In this document: positions 37,372 to 46,588 of the stretch, in pieces
How the letters are laid out: the number at the start of each line of letters is the position of its first letter
Position numbering within the stretch: the stretch's first letter is position 1
DNA from: RI-231 sp041394905
GTDB lineage: Bacteria > Acidobacteriota > Terriglobia > Bryobacterales > UBA6623
Direction: 5' to 3'
Assembly (NCBI GenBank): GCA_041394905.1
Contig: JAWKHJ010000027.1
Span: 1 to 64,000 of the forward strand
Length of the DNA: 64,000 nt
Notes under the pieces: model-generated
What the model was told of the DNA's origin: nothing
The model's database searches: none
Seen by the model: the letters and a program-made list of their open reading frames with translations, nothing else
Position numbers and translations under genes: made by a program

Positions 37372-38372
37372 GGGCGGATGCGGCGCTCGCGCGGCTTGCG
37401 CGCCAGGTAGTCGAGAACGGGCGCGGGCACGTCGGCGTTTTCCAGCCTAGCATCGCTGTCGAGGTCGGTTGCAATGGCGTCGGCGTCGCCTGAGAGCACG
37501 CGCTGGGCCCACTCGGGCTCGCCGAGCAGCACGCGGCCCAGCCCCACGAGCGAACAGCCATCGCTGCGGGCGGCGAGCGCCTCGGCGGGCGTGGCGATGC
37601 CGCCCACAGCCATCGTCGGCAAGCCGAGCTTCCGCTCGAGCTGTTGCGCGCGTGGCAGCGGGTCGCCTGGGTTGCGGATGGAGCCGGCGAAGTAATTCGA
37701 GGCTGAGACGTCGAACAGCTCGACGCCCGCTTCAGCCAGCCTCTCTGCCAAACGGCGCAGCTCGTCGAAGCCGTAGCCATCCGGCCGCTTCTCTTCCGGG
37801 TCGAGGCGCATCCACAACGGACCGCCCCAGGCTTCCGCCGCCGCGCGCGCCACGGCGAGCGGGAACTGGACGCGCTCGTCGAAGCTCTTGCCCGGGTTGG
37901 TCGCCGGAGAGAAGAACTGTTGCACTAGGTAACGGTGACCGCCGTGGATCTCGACTGCATCGAACCCGGCTTGGCGCGCGCGGTGCGCCCCAGCGGTGAA
38001 GGCTGCGACCAGCCGCTCCGGGTCCGCCTCGCTGAGCACGGGGACGCCGCCATGGCAGAGTTGCAGCACGGCGCGCGCGCCGGCGTCGCGTATCGTCTGA
38101 GCCGCGCGGGAAAGCGCCGGTAGGAGCGTATTGCTATCGCAGCGGCACTGGCCATCGAACGAAATTCCGTCGGCGGAGACCGCGCATCCGGCCGTGATGA
38201 TTGCGGCCAGGCCGCCAGCTGCTCGGCGGCGGTAGTAGGCAAGCTCGGCGTCGGAGATGGCGCCGTCGGGGTCGGCGGCGAAGGTCGGCATGGGCGCCAT
38301 CACCAGCCGGTTCTTCAGCTCCAGGCCGGAGCGCGGCAGCGTCAACGGCTGGAAAAGCAGGGCGAAGCTCAT
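37368..38372 (-). CDS. NADH:flavin oxidoreductase (Old Yellow Enzyme family)
   Basis: The protein has 334 residues, the single-domain form that lacks the C-terminal FAD/NAD(P) module. PLTLPRSGLELKNRLVMAPM starts the FMN barrel. AVLQLCHGGV holds the usual His region, ARQAGFDAVEIHGGHRYLVQQFFSPATN the central motif, and TMAVGGIATPAEALAARSDG and LVGLGRVLLGEPEWA the phosphate-binding C-terminus. These enzymes reduce activated double bonds. The start overlaps the stop of the upstream acyl-CoA ligase gene (ATGA), and its stop overlaps the next start. Confidence 0.88.
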   Translation of the reverse strand: MSFALLFQPLTLPRSGLELKNRLVMAPMPTFAADPDGAISDAELAYYRRRAAGGLAAIITAGCAVSADGISFDGQCRCDSNTLLPALSRAAQTIRDAGARAVLQLCHGGVPVLSEADPERLVAAFTAGAHRARQAGFDAVEIHGGHRYLVQQFFSPATNPGKSFDERVQFPLAVARAAAEAWGGPLWMRLDPEEKRPDGYGFDELRRLAERLAEAGVELFDVSASNYFAGSIRNPGDPLPRAQQLERKLGLPTMAVGGIATPAEALAARSDGCSLVGLGRVLLGEPEWAQRVLSGDADAIATDLDSDARLENADVPAPVLDYLARKPRERRIRP

Positions 38373-40011
38373 GCGCTCTCGCCTGCGCCCTGCACTTTCT
38401 TCTCGCGCCCGTCCCAATGCGGCTCGCGCAACACGCGCTTGAGGATCTTTCCGGTCGCGCCCTTGGGCAGCTCGGGCACGAAGTCGACCTGAGAGGGTAC
38501 CTTGAAGCCGGCGAGATGCTCTCGGACGTGCTGGCGGATGGCGTCCGCGTCGAGCGTCTCGCCTGGCTTGAGCGCGACGATGGCGCGCGGCGTCTCGCCC
38601 CATTTTTCATGCGGCACGCCGATGACGGCGCACTCGTAGACGGCTGGGTGCGCCGCGATGGTCTTCTCGATCTCGATGGACGAGATGTTTTCGCCGCCAG
38701 AGATGATGATGTCCTTTTTGCGGTCGACGATGAGCACATAGCCGTCCTCGTCCCAAACGGCCATGTCGCCAGTGTGGAGCCAGTCGCCGTCCATGGCGGC
38801 GGCGGTGGCTTCGGGCTCGTTCCAGTAGCCGTCCATCACGCTGTCCGAGCGAATCAGGATCTCGCCGATGGACTGGCCGTCGCGCGGCAGGTCGACGCCG
38901 TCCACGTCGACCACCCGCATCTCCGCGCCGGCGATGGCGAAACCCGTCATGGCCTGACGGCGGATTCGGCTCTCGTCGTCGAGCTTGCCCAGGGTCGATT
39001 TGACGTAGGCCGCCGCGACCACGGGGCCGGACTCGGTAAGGCCGTACCCGGGACGCAAACCGAGCAGCCGAAGCATTGCGTTCGAGCGCGCAGCCACGAG
39101 GAGCATATGATTTAGGGCGAGGCTGCCCAGCATCACCTCTTCCAGCGACGAGAGGTCACGCTTCGTCGGCCTGGCATTGCAGCAGCGCCGAGCCCATGGT
39201 CGGCACCATCGCGGAGAACGCCGTCACGCCTTCGCCGCGCTCGATCAGCGCGCACAGCGCCGCCGGGTCGAAGCGTTTGACCATCACGTGACGGCCGCCC
39301 ATAGGTGAGCGTGTGCGGACGTCCCCAACCGTTGGCGTGGAAGAGCGGAATGGTATGCGCCTCCACGCGTTTGTCGAAGGCGAGGCCGCCGTCGAGGCCG
39401 CCTTGCAGCATGATCACGTTGACGGCGTGGAGGTAGAGCGCGTGCGGTGACTCAACATCACGCCCTTGGGGCGGCCGGTCGAGCCGCTGGTGAACAGCCT
39501 GGCGCGATCGAGTTCTCGTCGATCGAAGTGAAGTCGACCGGGCGGGGCTGCGCGGCGGCCAAAGCGCCCTCGTAGCTGGGCTGCTCGAGCCAGTCGGGCG
39601 CATCGGGGATGGGCTCGAGCGAGAGCCAGCGCAGTTGCGGGAGCTGCTTTCGTAGCGCTTCGGCCAAGGGCAAAAATTCGGGGTCGAACACGACCAGCTT
39701 CGAACCGGAATGCTCGAGGATATACGCCTGCTCCTCGGCCGAGAGCCGCACGTTGAGTGACAGAAGCACGGCGCCGGCTATGGGGACGCCGTAATAGAGC
39801 TCGAGCAGTTGGTGGCAGTTGAAGCTGAGGCTCGCCACCTGATCGCCGCGCTCGATGCCGAGCTTGGGCAGGTACGGCTGGCCAAGCGCAGACTGCGGTC
39901 GAGCAGCTCGGAGTACGTCAGGCGTTTTTCGCCATCGACGACTCCCTGCTTGGAGCCGTACTCCTGAGCGGCGCGGAGCAGGCAGCGAACGGGCGTGAGC
40001 GGTAGATTCAT
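38369..40011 (-). CDS. AMP-dependent acyl-CoA synthetase, several frameshifts
   Basis: The restored protein has about 548 residues. MNLPLTPVRCLLRAAQEYG and KRLTYSELLDRSLRLAS start the N-terminal domain. The motifs are TSGSTGRPKGVMLSHRALY (A3, P-loop), PLFHANGWGRPH, PGYGLTESGPVV (A5), HTGDMAVWDEDGYVLIVDRKKDII (A8) and PKGATGKILKR (A10, with the catalytic Lys). It activates a carboxylic acid with ATP and joins it to CoA. Frames change near 39895, 39495, 39445, 39300 and 39150. The position upstream of an Old Yellow Enzyme, with an ATGA overlap, suggests action on an unsaturated or aromatic acid; this is inference. Confidence 0.82.
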
Positions 40012-40095
40012 CGCGACTTGGCATCCTGTGCGGCTGATCCGCAACAGGTGGATTCCAGCAAATCCAGCGCGCGATGTCCAGGGACGCGACCCTGG

Positions 40096-41314
40096 TTATG
40101 GCTTCAGCTTGATCCGCAGCTCATTCGGCCAAGCTTCCACACGGTAGTTCTCTTTGCCGACTGCAGTCGATGACGGACGAAAGATAGGCGGCGTTGCCTG
40201 GAACTGCGAGTGGCGCACCGTCTTGATCCCCACTCGGCCAACCTGTACGGTTCCAGTGACGGGTCGCAGGCTGCCGGTGCCGTCAGTGGTGACGTCGACG
40301 ACCAGACGATCCGGCGCCTTGAGGGCGAACGGAAGCGCGCGACGCCGTCGGTCGCGATTTTGACCACACCCTCGCCGCCTCTTTTTCTGCGAAGCTTACG
40401 CCGGTTACGGCGACTGGTCCGCCGGGACGCAGCCGGCGGCCGGCGGTCGGTTTGGGCGCGGGAGCAGGCTTAGTCGCCGGCTTAGGCCGCGCCGCTGGCG
40501 TGGGCGGTGGTGACCGTTTGGCTGAGCCGCGGCGGCCGTTTGGACCGGTTGCGTTTGCCGCGGCGTTGGCGGTGGAGCGGCGCGGGTCACCGTGGTCGGC
40601 GCAGCCGCCCCGCCAGACGCGCGCATGACACGGAAGGTGATGCGCTCCGACTTGGTTTCCGGGCGGCGCCGCCGCGCGTGTAGACGGTCGCGCTCGCAGG
40701 GTCGTTGCGGTATCCGCCCCCGCGCAGCACGCGATAGACGCCGTCGGCCGGTCCAGTCGGATCGTTGGCGGGCGAGTGCGCGTAGTAATCAGCGGAGTAC
40801 CAATCGGCTGTCCACTCCCAGAGGCCGTGGCCGACAGCGTAGACGCCGTATGCGTTGCGGCGCTCGCTGCCGTCGGGCTCGCCCTGTCGCCCCAGGGTGG
40901 GCTTTTTTCTGCTCGAGACCGCCGCGGACAGCGCGTTCCCAACGCGCTTCGCTCGGGATCGAGTACGTGGCGCTCGCTTGCTTGCGAGAGCCATTCGCAG
41001 TAGGCATGCGCATCTTCCCAACTCACGCCTGTCACCGGCGCCGAGTCGGCGTTGTCTCCCGGGCTCGAATGGTCGCTGCGAAAGCGGCGGAACTCGCCGT
41101 TCGAGACGGGCCGCTCGCCGATCTCGAAGGCCGGCGTGCGCACCTTGTGAACGGGTTTCTCCCAGGAGCCGCCGATGTCGGACCCCATCGAGAACTCGCC
41201 TGCGGGCACGTCGGCCAATTGAGGCGATGTCTCGCGAGCGGATTGGCCGAGCGCGACGCGCATGGTCGCGGCGGCTAGGAGCGCGGCGGTCAGTGCGATC
41301 GCTCGTTGCAACAC
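40096..41314 (-). CDS. Exported SUMF1-domain protein with C-terminal AMIN-like domain, several frameshifts
   Basis: The restored protein has about 405 residues. A signal peptide ends near residue 23 (RVALGQ). A SUMF1/formylglycine-generating-type domain follows: VPAGEFSMGSDIGGSWEKP, VTGVSWEDAHAYCEWLS, YSIPSEARWERAVRGG, GLWEWTADWYS and YRVLRGGGYRND. A Pro/Ala-rich linker leads to the last 90 residues, reading ALKAPDRLVVDVTTDG, GTVQVGRVGIKTVRHSQF and EAWPNELRIKLKP, which resembles AMIN. The cysteines of a true formylglycine enzyme are absent from the segment RNDPASATVYTRGGAA, so a binding role is likelier than catalysis. Frames change near 40955, 40910, 40660, 40500 and 40345. The start (GTG at 41314 or TTG at 41311) follows TAGGAGG. 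Confidence 0.72.
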
Positions 41315-41493
41315 CTCCTAGTGTATCCGCTCGCGCAACGCGCGCCCGCGGCGTGGTTTTTTGCGAGAACGCTCGGCCAACCCTACCGCGAAACAGGACC
41401 CCTGCTCAGGGAATCGCTTTAGATCGCCGCGCGAGTCCGAGGGGCAAAATTAAGTAGACGGTCCCGCTCCGTCCGTTTCGAGGAAGACTTGGT
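41315..41493. promoter_or_regulatory. Divergent promoter region between the SUMF1-AMIN and TPR genes
   Basis: The 179 bases separate two divergent starts. They contain the AGGAGG ribosome binding site of the minus-strand gene at 41315-41320. Promoter boxes are not clear by eye. Confidence 0.4.
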
Positions 41494-42678
41494 TTGCATT
41501 GGATTCGCCCATTGATGGCCGGCTTGCCCGCAAAACTTGCGGTCGCGTTGCTAACGCTAAACGCGGCCTTGGCCCAGCCGGCGCCGGCGCAGAGCTTCAT
41601 GATCTCCGAGGCGGACGCGCAGGCCTGGAAGACCGAAATCCAGCGCGGCCAGAGACTCCAGGCGGAGGGCAAGTTCGACGAAGCCGAGAACGCGATGGTG
41701 GCCGCACTCAAGATTGCTGAGCGCTTCGGCTCTTCGGACATTCGCCTCGGCGCGAGTTTGAATACGCTCGCGCTGCTTTACCACGCGCGCGGCTCCTACT
41801 CGGCCGCCGAGCCGCTCTACCGCCGCGCGATCCGGTCGCTCGAAGATGCGCTGGGGCCCGACCATGCCGCTTTGGCCAAAGTGCTGGGTAGCTTGTCCGC
41901 GCTTTACTTGACGCAAGAGCGCGGAGCAGAGGCGCGGCCGGTGGCCGAACGACGCTTGGCGATTCTCGAAAAGGCCGGCAATGCCGCGCCGGAAGACATC
42001 ATCGACGCCCTCAACCAGCTTTCGCTCTCGGAGTTTCTCGAAGGCCGCTTCGAGTCGGCCGAGCGTTATCAGGGACGGGCCTTGGCGCTCCTCGAAGCCG
42101 ATTGCGAAGCCAACGCCGCGGCGATCGCGGAAGGTGTGAGCAACCTGGGTGTGATCCAGGCCGCCGCCGGACGGTATGCACAAGCGGCGACCGCCTTCGA
42201 ACGCGCCCTCGCGCTGCGCCGCCGCATGGGGGATCGGGATTCGATCGCTGTCGCGCGCGACGAGGGACACCTCGCGGAAGCCTACGCCCAGAGGCTGCAA
42301 TTCGCCGAAGCCGAGCGGTTGGCCGAAGGGTCGCTGGAGCGACGGCGCCAATTGTTGCCGGCCAAGCACCCGGAGATTGCGACGACACTGAACAACCTGG
42401 GCGACATGCTGCGCGCGCAGGCGCAAGCCAAGCGCGCCGAGTCGCTGTTTCGCGATGCGCTTGCGATTTGGACCACCGAAGCGGGGCCGAACCACCTCGA
42501 GACGGCAGTCAGCCAATACAACTTGGCGATGACGCTGGCTGACCAAGGCCGCTACGGCGATGCCGAGCAATTGTTCGGAAAATCACTCGCGACGCTCCGC
42601 ATGCGTTTGGGTCCGAATCACCCGCAAGTGGGCGACGTGAGCCGCGCCTACGAGCAAGCACGCGCGCTGGCGCACTGA
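41494..42678 (+). CDS. Exported TPR protein
   Basis: The protein has 394 residues. A signal peptide (LPAKLAVALLTLNAALAQ) is followed by about eight tetratricopeptide repeats of the kinesin-light-chain type, for example LNTLALLYHARGSYSAAEPLYRRAI-like units with W/L, G, A and Y at the usual positions. The repeats make a protein-binding superhelix; no catalytic domain is present. A second TPR gene starts 34 bases after the stop, so the pair is probably one operon. The TTG start at 41494 or the ATG at 41515 is plausible. Confidence 0.83.
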   Translation: MHWIRPLMAGLPAKLAVALLTLNAALAQPAPAQSFMISEADAQAWKTEIQRGQRLQAEGKFDEAENAMVAALKIAERFGSSDIRLGASLNTLALLYHARGSYSAAEPLYRRAIRSLEDALGPDHAALAKVLGSLSALYLTQERGAEARPVAERRLAILEKAGNAAPEDIIDALNQLSLSEFLEGRFESAERYQGRALALLEADCEANAAAIAEGVSNLGVIQAAAGRYAQAATAFERALALRRRMGDRDSIAVARDEGHLAEAYAQRLQFAEAERLAEGSLERRRQLLPAKHPEIATTLNNLGDMLRAQAQAKRAESLFRDALAIWTTEAGPNHLETAVSQYNLAMTLADQGRYGDAEQLFGKSLATLRMRLGPNHPQVGDVSRAYEQARALAH

Positions 42679-42711
42679 CGTAGCCGCAATACGGCGCATC
42701 TGGACAAGTGG

Positions 42712-43797
42712 TTGCGGACCGTCTGCGGTAAACTGACGGCAACAGGGTTCGACGGTTTCGCGGTGTGGTCTCTTCCTGAAATTGCTGCGGGAACGCGGCG
42801 ACGTGTCGCCTCTTGGGCGATGTGCGCGGCGCTGACGTGTGTCGGCGTTGCGGCGGCGCAGAGCTCCGGCGTGGACGCGGCGATCGGCGACGCCGCGAGC
42901 GCCTTGCAGCAGGGCCGGCCCGGCGAAGCGCAACTGATCCTGGCCGCGGCGCTGCCGCAGGCGCGAGCCCTGGGCGCCGCCGACAAGCGACATGCCGAAA
43001 CGCTGGTTCTGCTCGCCCGCGCGCACCGAGCGCTCGGAGACCTCGCCGAGCCCGAGGGCCTCTACCGCGAAGCCGACTCCGTGATGCGGACCGCCGAAGG
43101 GGCCCAAAGCGTCGAGTACGCCCGTTTCCTGAACGAAGTGGGCCGCTACTATCACACGCGCCGCAAGTACGACATGGCGGAGCGCTACTACCGCGAAGCG
43201 TTCCGCATCCGCGTCGAGCAGCTTGGCCAGGAGAACGCCGAGGTCGCCGAGGGCTTGTGCAATCTCGCGATTCTCTACGAGAACCAGGCGCGCTTCGACA
43301 AGGCGGAGAACTACTACCGTTACGCCTTGGCCTTGCGGCGCAAGCTGCTGGGCGAGGACAACCTCAAGACGATCGAAACGCGCGAACACTTCGCTCGGCT
43401 GCTCTACAGCATGCAGCGCACGGAGGCAGAGGAGTTGGCTTCCGAGGCGCGGGCGGAGCGGCGCACGATTCTTGCGGCGCAAGCCCCGCCGATCCCCGAC
43501 CCAGCCGCCCTGCGAAGCCAGCAACGAGCCGTGCTCGGAGTTGGTCGAGGAAACGGAGCCGAGCCCGAATACACCGAAGAGGCCCGCATCGCCCGGCAAG
43601 AGGGGACGGTGCGGCTCGAGGTCACTGTGGACGCGGACGGCAAGCCGCACAATCCGCGGGTCGTGCAGATCCTCGGCCTCGGTCTGGATGAGCAAGCGCT
43701 CGCTGCCGTGCGGCAATGGCGCTTTCGACCCGCGCGCATCAATGGCAAGAAGTCGGCCTGCCGGATCTTGTTGGCGATCGATTTCAGCTTGCTCTAG
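42712..43797 (+). CDS. TPR protein with C-terminal TonB-like domain
   Basis: The protein has 361 residues. The first 50 are uncertain as to start; a hydrophobic segment (ASWAMCAALTCVGVAAAQ) near residues 33-50 looks like a signal peptide. Five or so TPRs follow (residues 60-240). The last 80 residues form a TonB C-terminal domain: ARIARQEGTVRLEVTVDADG, VVQILGLGLDEQALAAVRQWRF and RPARINGKKSACRILLAIDF. In Acidobacteria such energy-transducer-like tails occur on many exported proteins without a known receptor. The gene overlaps the convergent methyltransferase stop by four bases. Confidence 0.8.
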   Translation: MRTVCGKLTATGFDGFAVWSLPEIAAGTRRRVASWAMCAALTCVGVAAAQSSGVDAAIGDAASALQQGRPGEAQLILAAALPQARALGAADKRHAETLVLLARAHRALGDLAEPEGLYREADSVMRTAEGAQSVEYARFLNEVGRYYHTRRKYDMAERYYREAFRIRVEQLGQENAEVAEGLCNLAILYENQARFDKAENYYRYALALRRKLLGEDNLKTIETREHFARLLYSMQRTEAEELASEARAERRTILAAQAPPIPDPAALRSQQRAVLGVGRGNGAEPEYTEEARIARQEGTVRLEVTVDADGKPHNPRVVQILGLGLDEQALAAVRQWRFRPARINGKKSACRILLAIDFSLL

Positions 43798-44597
43798 CTC
43801 TGCGTGCGCGGCTTCTCGAACCAAACGGCTGAGACCTTCCAGGAGCGGTCGGTCGGGTCCACGCGCTGCATCTCGACGCGGTGGCCCCGCCCGGCAAGGA
43901 ATTCATCGACCGCCTTCCGGCAGCCGGGCCAGCCGAGATAGTCATCGACGATGACGAATCCGCCCGGCTCGACTTGGTCGTAGAGATTCTCCAGGCAGCA
44001 GCGCGTGGATTCATAGAGATCGGCGTCCAGCCGTAGGACGGAGATTGGGCCGATTTGCGGGGCGGTGTCGGGCAGTGTTTGGTCGAACCAGCCTTTTTCG
44101 ATGGCGATCGAGGCCGGGTCGAGACGCAGCTCGTCGAAGAGTAGCCTGCGCACATCGTCGATCGGGGCGGCGTATTCGCCCGCGGCGGCTTGCCGGTTAG
44201 CGCGGTCGTGCTCAGAGGGTTCGGGCAGGCCTTCGAAAGAATCGAACAGCCATGTTCGCCGCGGGGGATCCGCCTCAGCGGCCAGGGCCGCCATCACGCC
44301 CCCGCAGCCGCCGCGGTAGACGCCGCACTCGACGAAGGCGCCCACAATGCCCTGCTCTTCGGCTCTGACGCAAAGCCGGTAGAGAGCGAGCAGCCCCCAG
44401 GCGCCGATCAAAGTATAGGGCCCGACCTGCTCGAAGAGTCGGATCATGCGGCGGCGTTCGGCTCCCTTCCGAGGACCCGAAAATCTCCAGATTGCGCGGT
44501 TGAGCAACCGCGCCACGCCGGGATGGGATTTGTAGAACCGCCTCGCCGGCCGCAGCAGCAGCTCCAGGCGGTGTGCGATCCCGGTTGAGCGTTCCAC
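43794..44597 (-). CDS. TylF/MycF-family SAM-dependent methyltransferase
   Basis: The protein has 267 residues. VGAFVECGVYRGGCGGVMAA near 87-106 is the SAM-binding motif I of the macrocin O-methyltransferase (TylF) family; TWLFDSFEGLPEP, ISVLRLDADLYEST and GGFVIVDDYLGWPGC carry the metal-binding acidic residues. Family members methylate sugar hydroxyls in antibiotics or surface glycans. Here it faces a membrane glycosyltransferase divergently, which fits a glycan-modifying role, but this is inference. The gene is intact. Confidence 0.85.
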   Translation of the reverse strand: MERSTGIAHRLELLLRPARRFYKSHPGVARLLNRAIWRFSGPRKGAERRRMIRLFEQVGPYTLIGAWGLLALYRLCVRAEEQGIVGAFVECGVYRGGCGGVMAALAAEADPPRRTWLFDSFEGLPEPSEHDRANRQAAAGEYAAPIDDVRRLLFDELRLDPASIAIEKGWFDQTLPDTAPQIGPISVLRLDADLYESTRCCLENLYDQVEPGGFVIVDDYLGWPGCRKAVDEFLAGRGHRVEMQRVDPTDRSWKVSAVWFEKPRTQS

Positions 44598-44644
44598 CGT
44601 CTCGAGTTTCTAGAATAGCGAAAGCGGCCCGATCCTCCCGCTTC

Positions 44645-46324
44645 ATGCATTCCGCCGTCGCAGCAACAGACAAGTCCTCGAAAAAGCGTAAGCGGCGCAA
44701 CCGCGAAGAGCCCGCCGCCGCAACGCGCGCTCCTTGGTGGACGCGCGAGCGGATTGCCTTTGCCGCCCTGCTTGCGCTTGCGGCCGCCTTGCGCATCTAT
44801 CGCCTGATGGCGGACTATCCCGTCGTCAGCGACGAGAGCATCTACTTGCGCTGGGGCGAGATCATCGAGCACCAAGGCCAGTGGTTCATCTCGCTGCTCG
44901 ACGGCAAGCAACCGCTCAGCTACTGGTTTTACGCCCTCGAACGTATGGTCGCGCCGTCGGCCGACCCGCTTTGGATGGGACGCATGACCTCCGTCGCCGC
45001 CGGTGTGGCGACCACAGCGCTGATCTTTTGGATCGGCCGCCGGCTCGACGGGTTCGTCGCAGGTTTTGCGGGCGGGCTGCTCTACGCGGTGTTTCCCTGG
45101 GCCATGATGTACGACCGGCTGGTCTATACCGAGGCGCTGGTCAACGTGACGGGCGCGGCCCTGGTCTGGGCGTGCCTCTATGCCTTTGATAAGGAACCGA
45201 GATCGCCGGGCCGAGACGCGTTGGCTGGCCTGGTTTTCGGACTGGGCTTTTGGATGAAGTCGACGGCGCTGCTGTTCGCGGTGGTTCCGTTGGTGATCGG
45301 GAGTTGGAAGCGGCGAGGGCAGCCTGTCGAGCTGGCCAAGAGCTGGGCGACGATGGCCGCGGCCGCCGCGCCATTTCCATTGCTGTCTTGGGTGTTCAAG
45401 CCCGTCGCGCCGATGTTCGAGACGGCCTCGACGGTGCTGCACCATACGACGTTCTTCGTCGACCCGGCGGAGTTTCTAGCGAATCCGTTCACGCGATTCA
45501 TTCAAAACGCGCCGCGGTTCGGCGAGTACATTCCGTACCTGGTCAGCTCTCCGGCGGCAATTGGGATTGCCTTGTCGCTGGGCTACCTGCTCTGGCGGCG
45601 CTCGGTTCCGGGCCTGATTGTGGCGTTGATCGGCGGCGTGCCTCTGATGGTGCAGTTCTTCGTGCTGACGTTCCTGCCCACGCGCTACCCCTACCCGCAC
45701 CTGTGGCCGGCGCTGCTGCTGGCCGGGCTGGCAACGGCGGAGCTCGGACGGCAGCTGAGCGAGAAGATGGCTGAGCCTCAGGCATGGCGCGCGGCCTGGG
45801 CCGTCTTTGCCGTGCTGCTCGCTGGGCCGATGCTGGTGCGTACCGCCTTCGTACTGCAAGACCCCAAGAACAACATCTCGCCCCACGACACGGGCCTGTA
45901 CTTCGGCTCCTATTCCCACGCCGGCTTCGGCGTCGCGGAGGCGATCAGCTACCTACGCAGCGAGGCCCTGCGTAACGGGCCGATGATCTTGCTGGTCGAT
46001 CCGATCTGGAGCGTCCCGGCGGACGCGATCTTCCCCTACCTGAACTTCAAGTACGGGATTCGCGTTTATGAAGCCTGGTGGACGCAGATTTCTCCCACCC
46101 ACGCGATCATGCCCGAGGCCGAGGTCGACCTGATGCGCTCGCATTACGAGCGGATTCCCGCCGGCAAGCTCGATTTCCGGACCGCGAAGCGCGTGTTCTA
46201 CCTCACCGACACGAACTACTACACACCCGAGGCCGTGCACGTGCGCCAGCCGACCGCACAGCCGGTCATCCGCTTCCTCAAGCCCGGCGGCAAGCATTCG
46301 ATCGACATCTACCGCTTGAAGTGA
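44645..46324 (+). CDS. Membrane glycosyltransferase of the ArnT/PMT (GT-C) type
   Basis: The protein has 559 residues. A basic N-terminal tail (KKRKRRNREE) precedes the first helix. SDESIYLRWGEII holds the acidic residue of the first periplasmic loop that is typical of GT-C enzymes (DE after the first helix). About ten to eleven helices and a soluble C-terminal domain from about residue 420 follow. These enzymes transfer sugars from polyprenyl phosphates to lipids or proteins on the outer face of the inner membrane. An upstream in-frame start at 44573 adds 24 residues and overlaps the divergent gene; I prefer 44645. Confidence 0.85.
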   Translation: MHSAVAATDKSSKKRKRRNREEPAAATRAPWWTRERIAFAALLALAAALRIYRLMADYPVVSDESIYLRWGEIIEHQGQWFISLLDGKQPLSYWFYALERMVAPSADPLWMGRMTSVAAGVATTALIFWIGRRLDGFVAGFAGGLLYAVFPWAMMYDRLVYTEALVNVTGAALVWACLYAFDKEPRSPGRDALAGLVFGLGFWMKSTALLFAVVPLVIGSWKRRGQPVELAKSWATMAAAAAPFPLLSWVFKPVAPMFETASTVLHHTTFFVDPAEFLANPFTRFIQNAPRFGEYIPYLVSSPAAIGIALSLGYLLWRRSVPGLIVALIGGVPLMVQFFVLTFLPTRYPYPHLWPALLLAGLATAELGRQLSEKMAEPQAWRAAWAVFAVLLAGPMLVRTAFVLQDPKNNISPHDTGLYFGSYSHAGFGVAEAISYLRSEALRNGPMILLVDPIWSVPADAIFPYLNFKYGIRVYEAWWTQISPTHAIMPEAEVDLMRSHYERIPAGKLDFRTAKRVFYLTDTNYYTPEAVHVRQPTAQPVIRFLKPGGKHSIDIYRLK

Positions 46325-46588
46325 ACCCGCCAAAAAAAGCGCCCCGCGATGGGGCGCAATCAAGTTAAGAGAAACCAGGAAAACCGAAGTTCTCCGGTTA
46401 GGGGTTAGGGGTCGTCGCGTTGCGCGGGATTTGGCATCGCGCAAAACTTGGGCGAACGCGCCTAGCGGTTCGGAAACCCCATTGTGGGGACGCGCTGCGC
46501 GGGTCGCATATAGCCCCTATGGTCTAAATCCAGAGTTGGTTAGGGGTGGCATTCGCCGCTTGGTCGCCGTGCTAGACTTGGCGCCGTC
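46325..46588 (-). ncRNA. Candidate small RNA in an ORF-free region with a minus-strand terminator
   Basis: The 264 bases between two plus-strand genes hold no gene. They contain a perfect terminator on the minus strand only (46332-46357). Upstream of it on the minus strand are further hairpins: arms CCCC/GGGG around 46477-46489, CGCG/CGCG around 46417-46426 and AACCG/CGGTT around 46383-46400. No minus-strand gene lies within reach upstream. A transcript of about 150-220 bases ending at 46332 would fit. I match it to no known RNA family, and the 5' end is not defined. Confidence 0.35.
46332..46357 (-). terminator. Rho-independent terminator on the minus strand, no gene upstream
   Basis: Arms 46339-46345 and 46351-46357 form a perfect seven-base-pair all-GC stem around a five-base loop. 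On the minus strand it is followed by seven U (46332-46338). On the plus strand there is no U run, so it does not fit as a terminator for the glycosyltransferase gene that ends just before it. Confidence 0.65.

Noticed and set aside
46397..46411. Telomere-like GGTTAGGGGTTAGGGG
   Set aside because: Only two units plus one more 130 bases away; too short for a repeat array.
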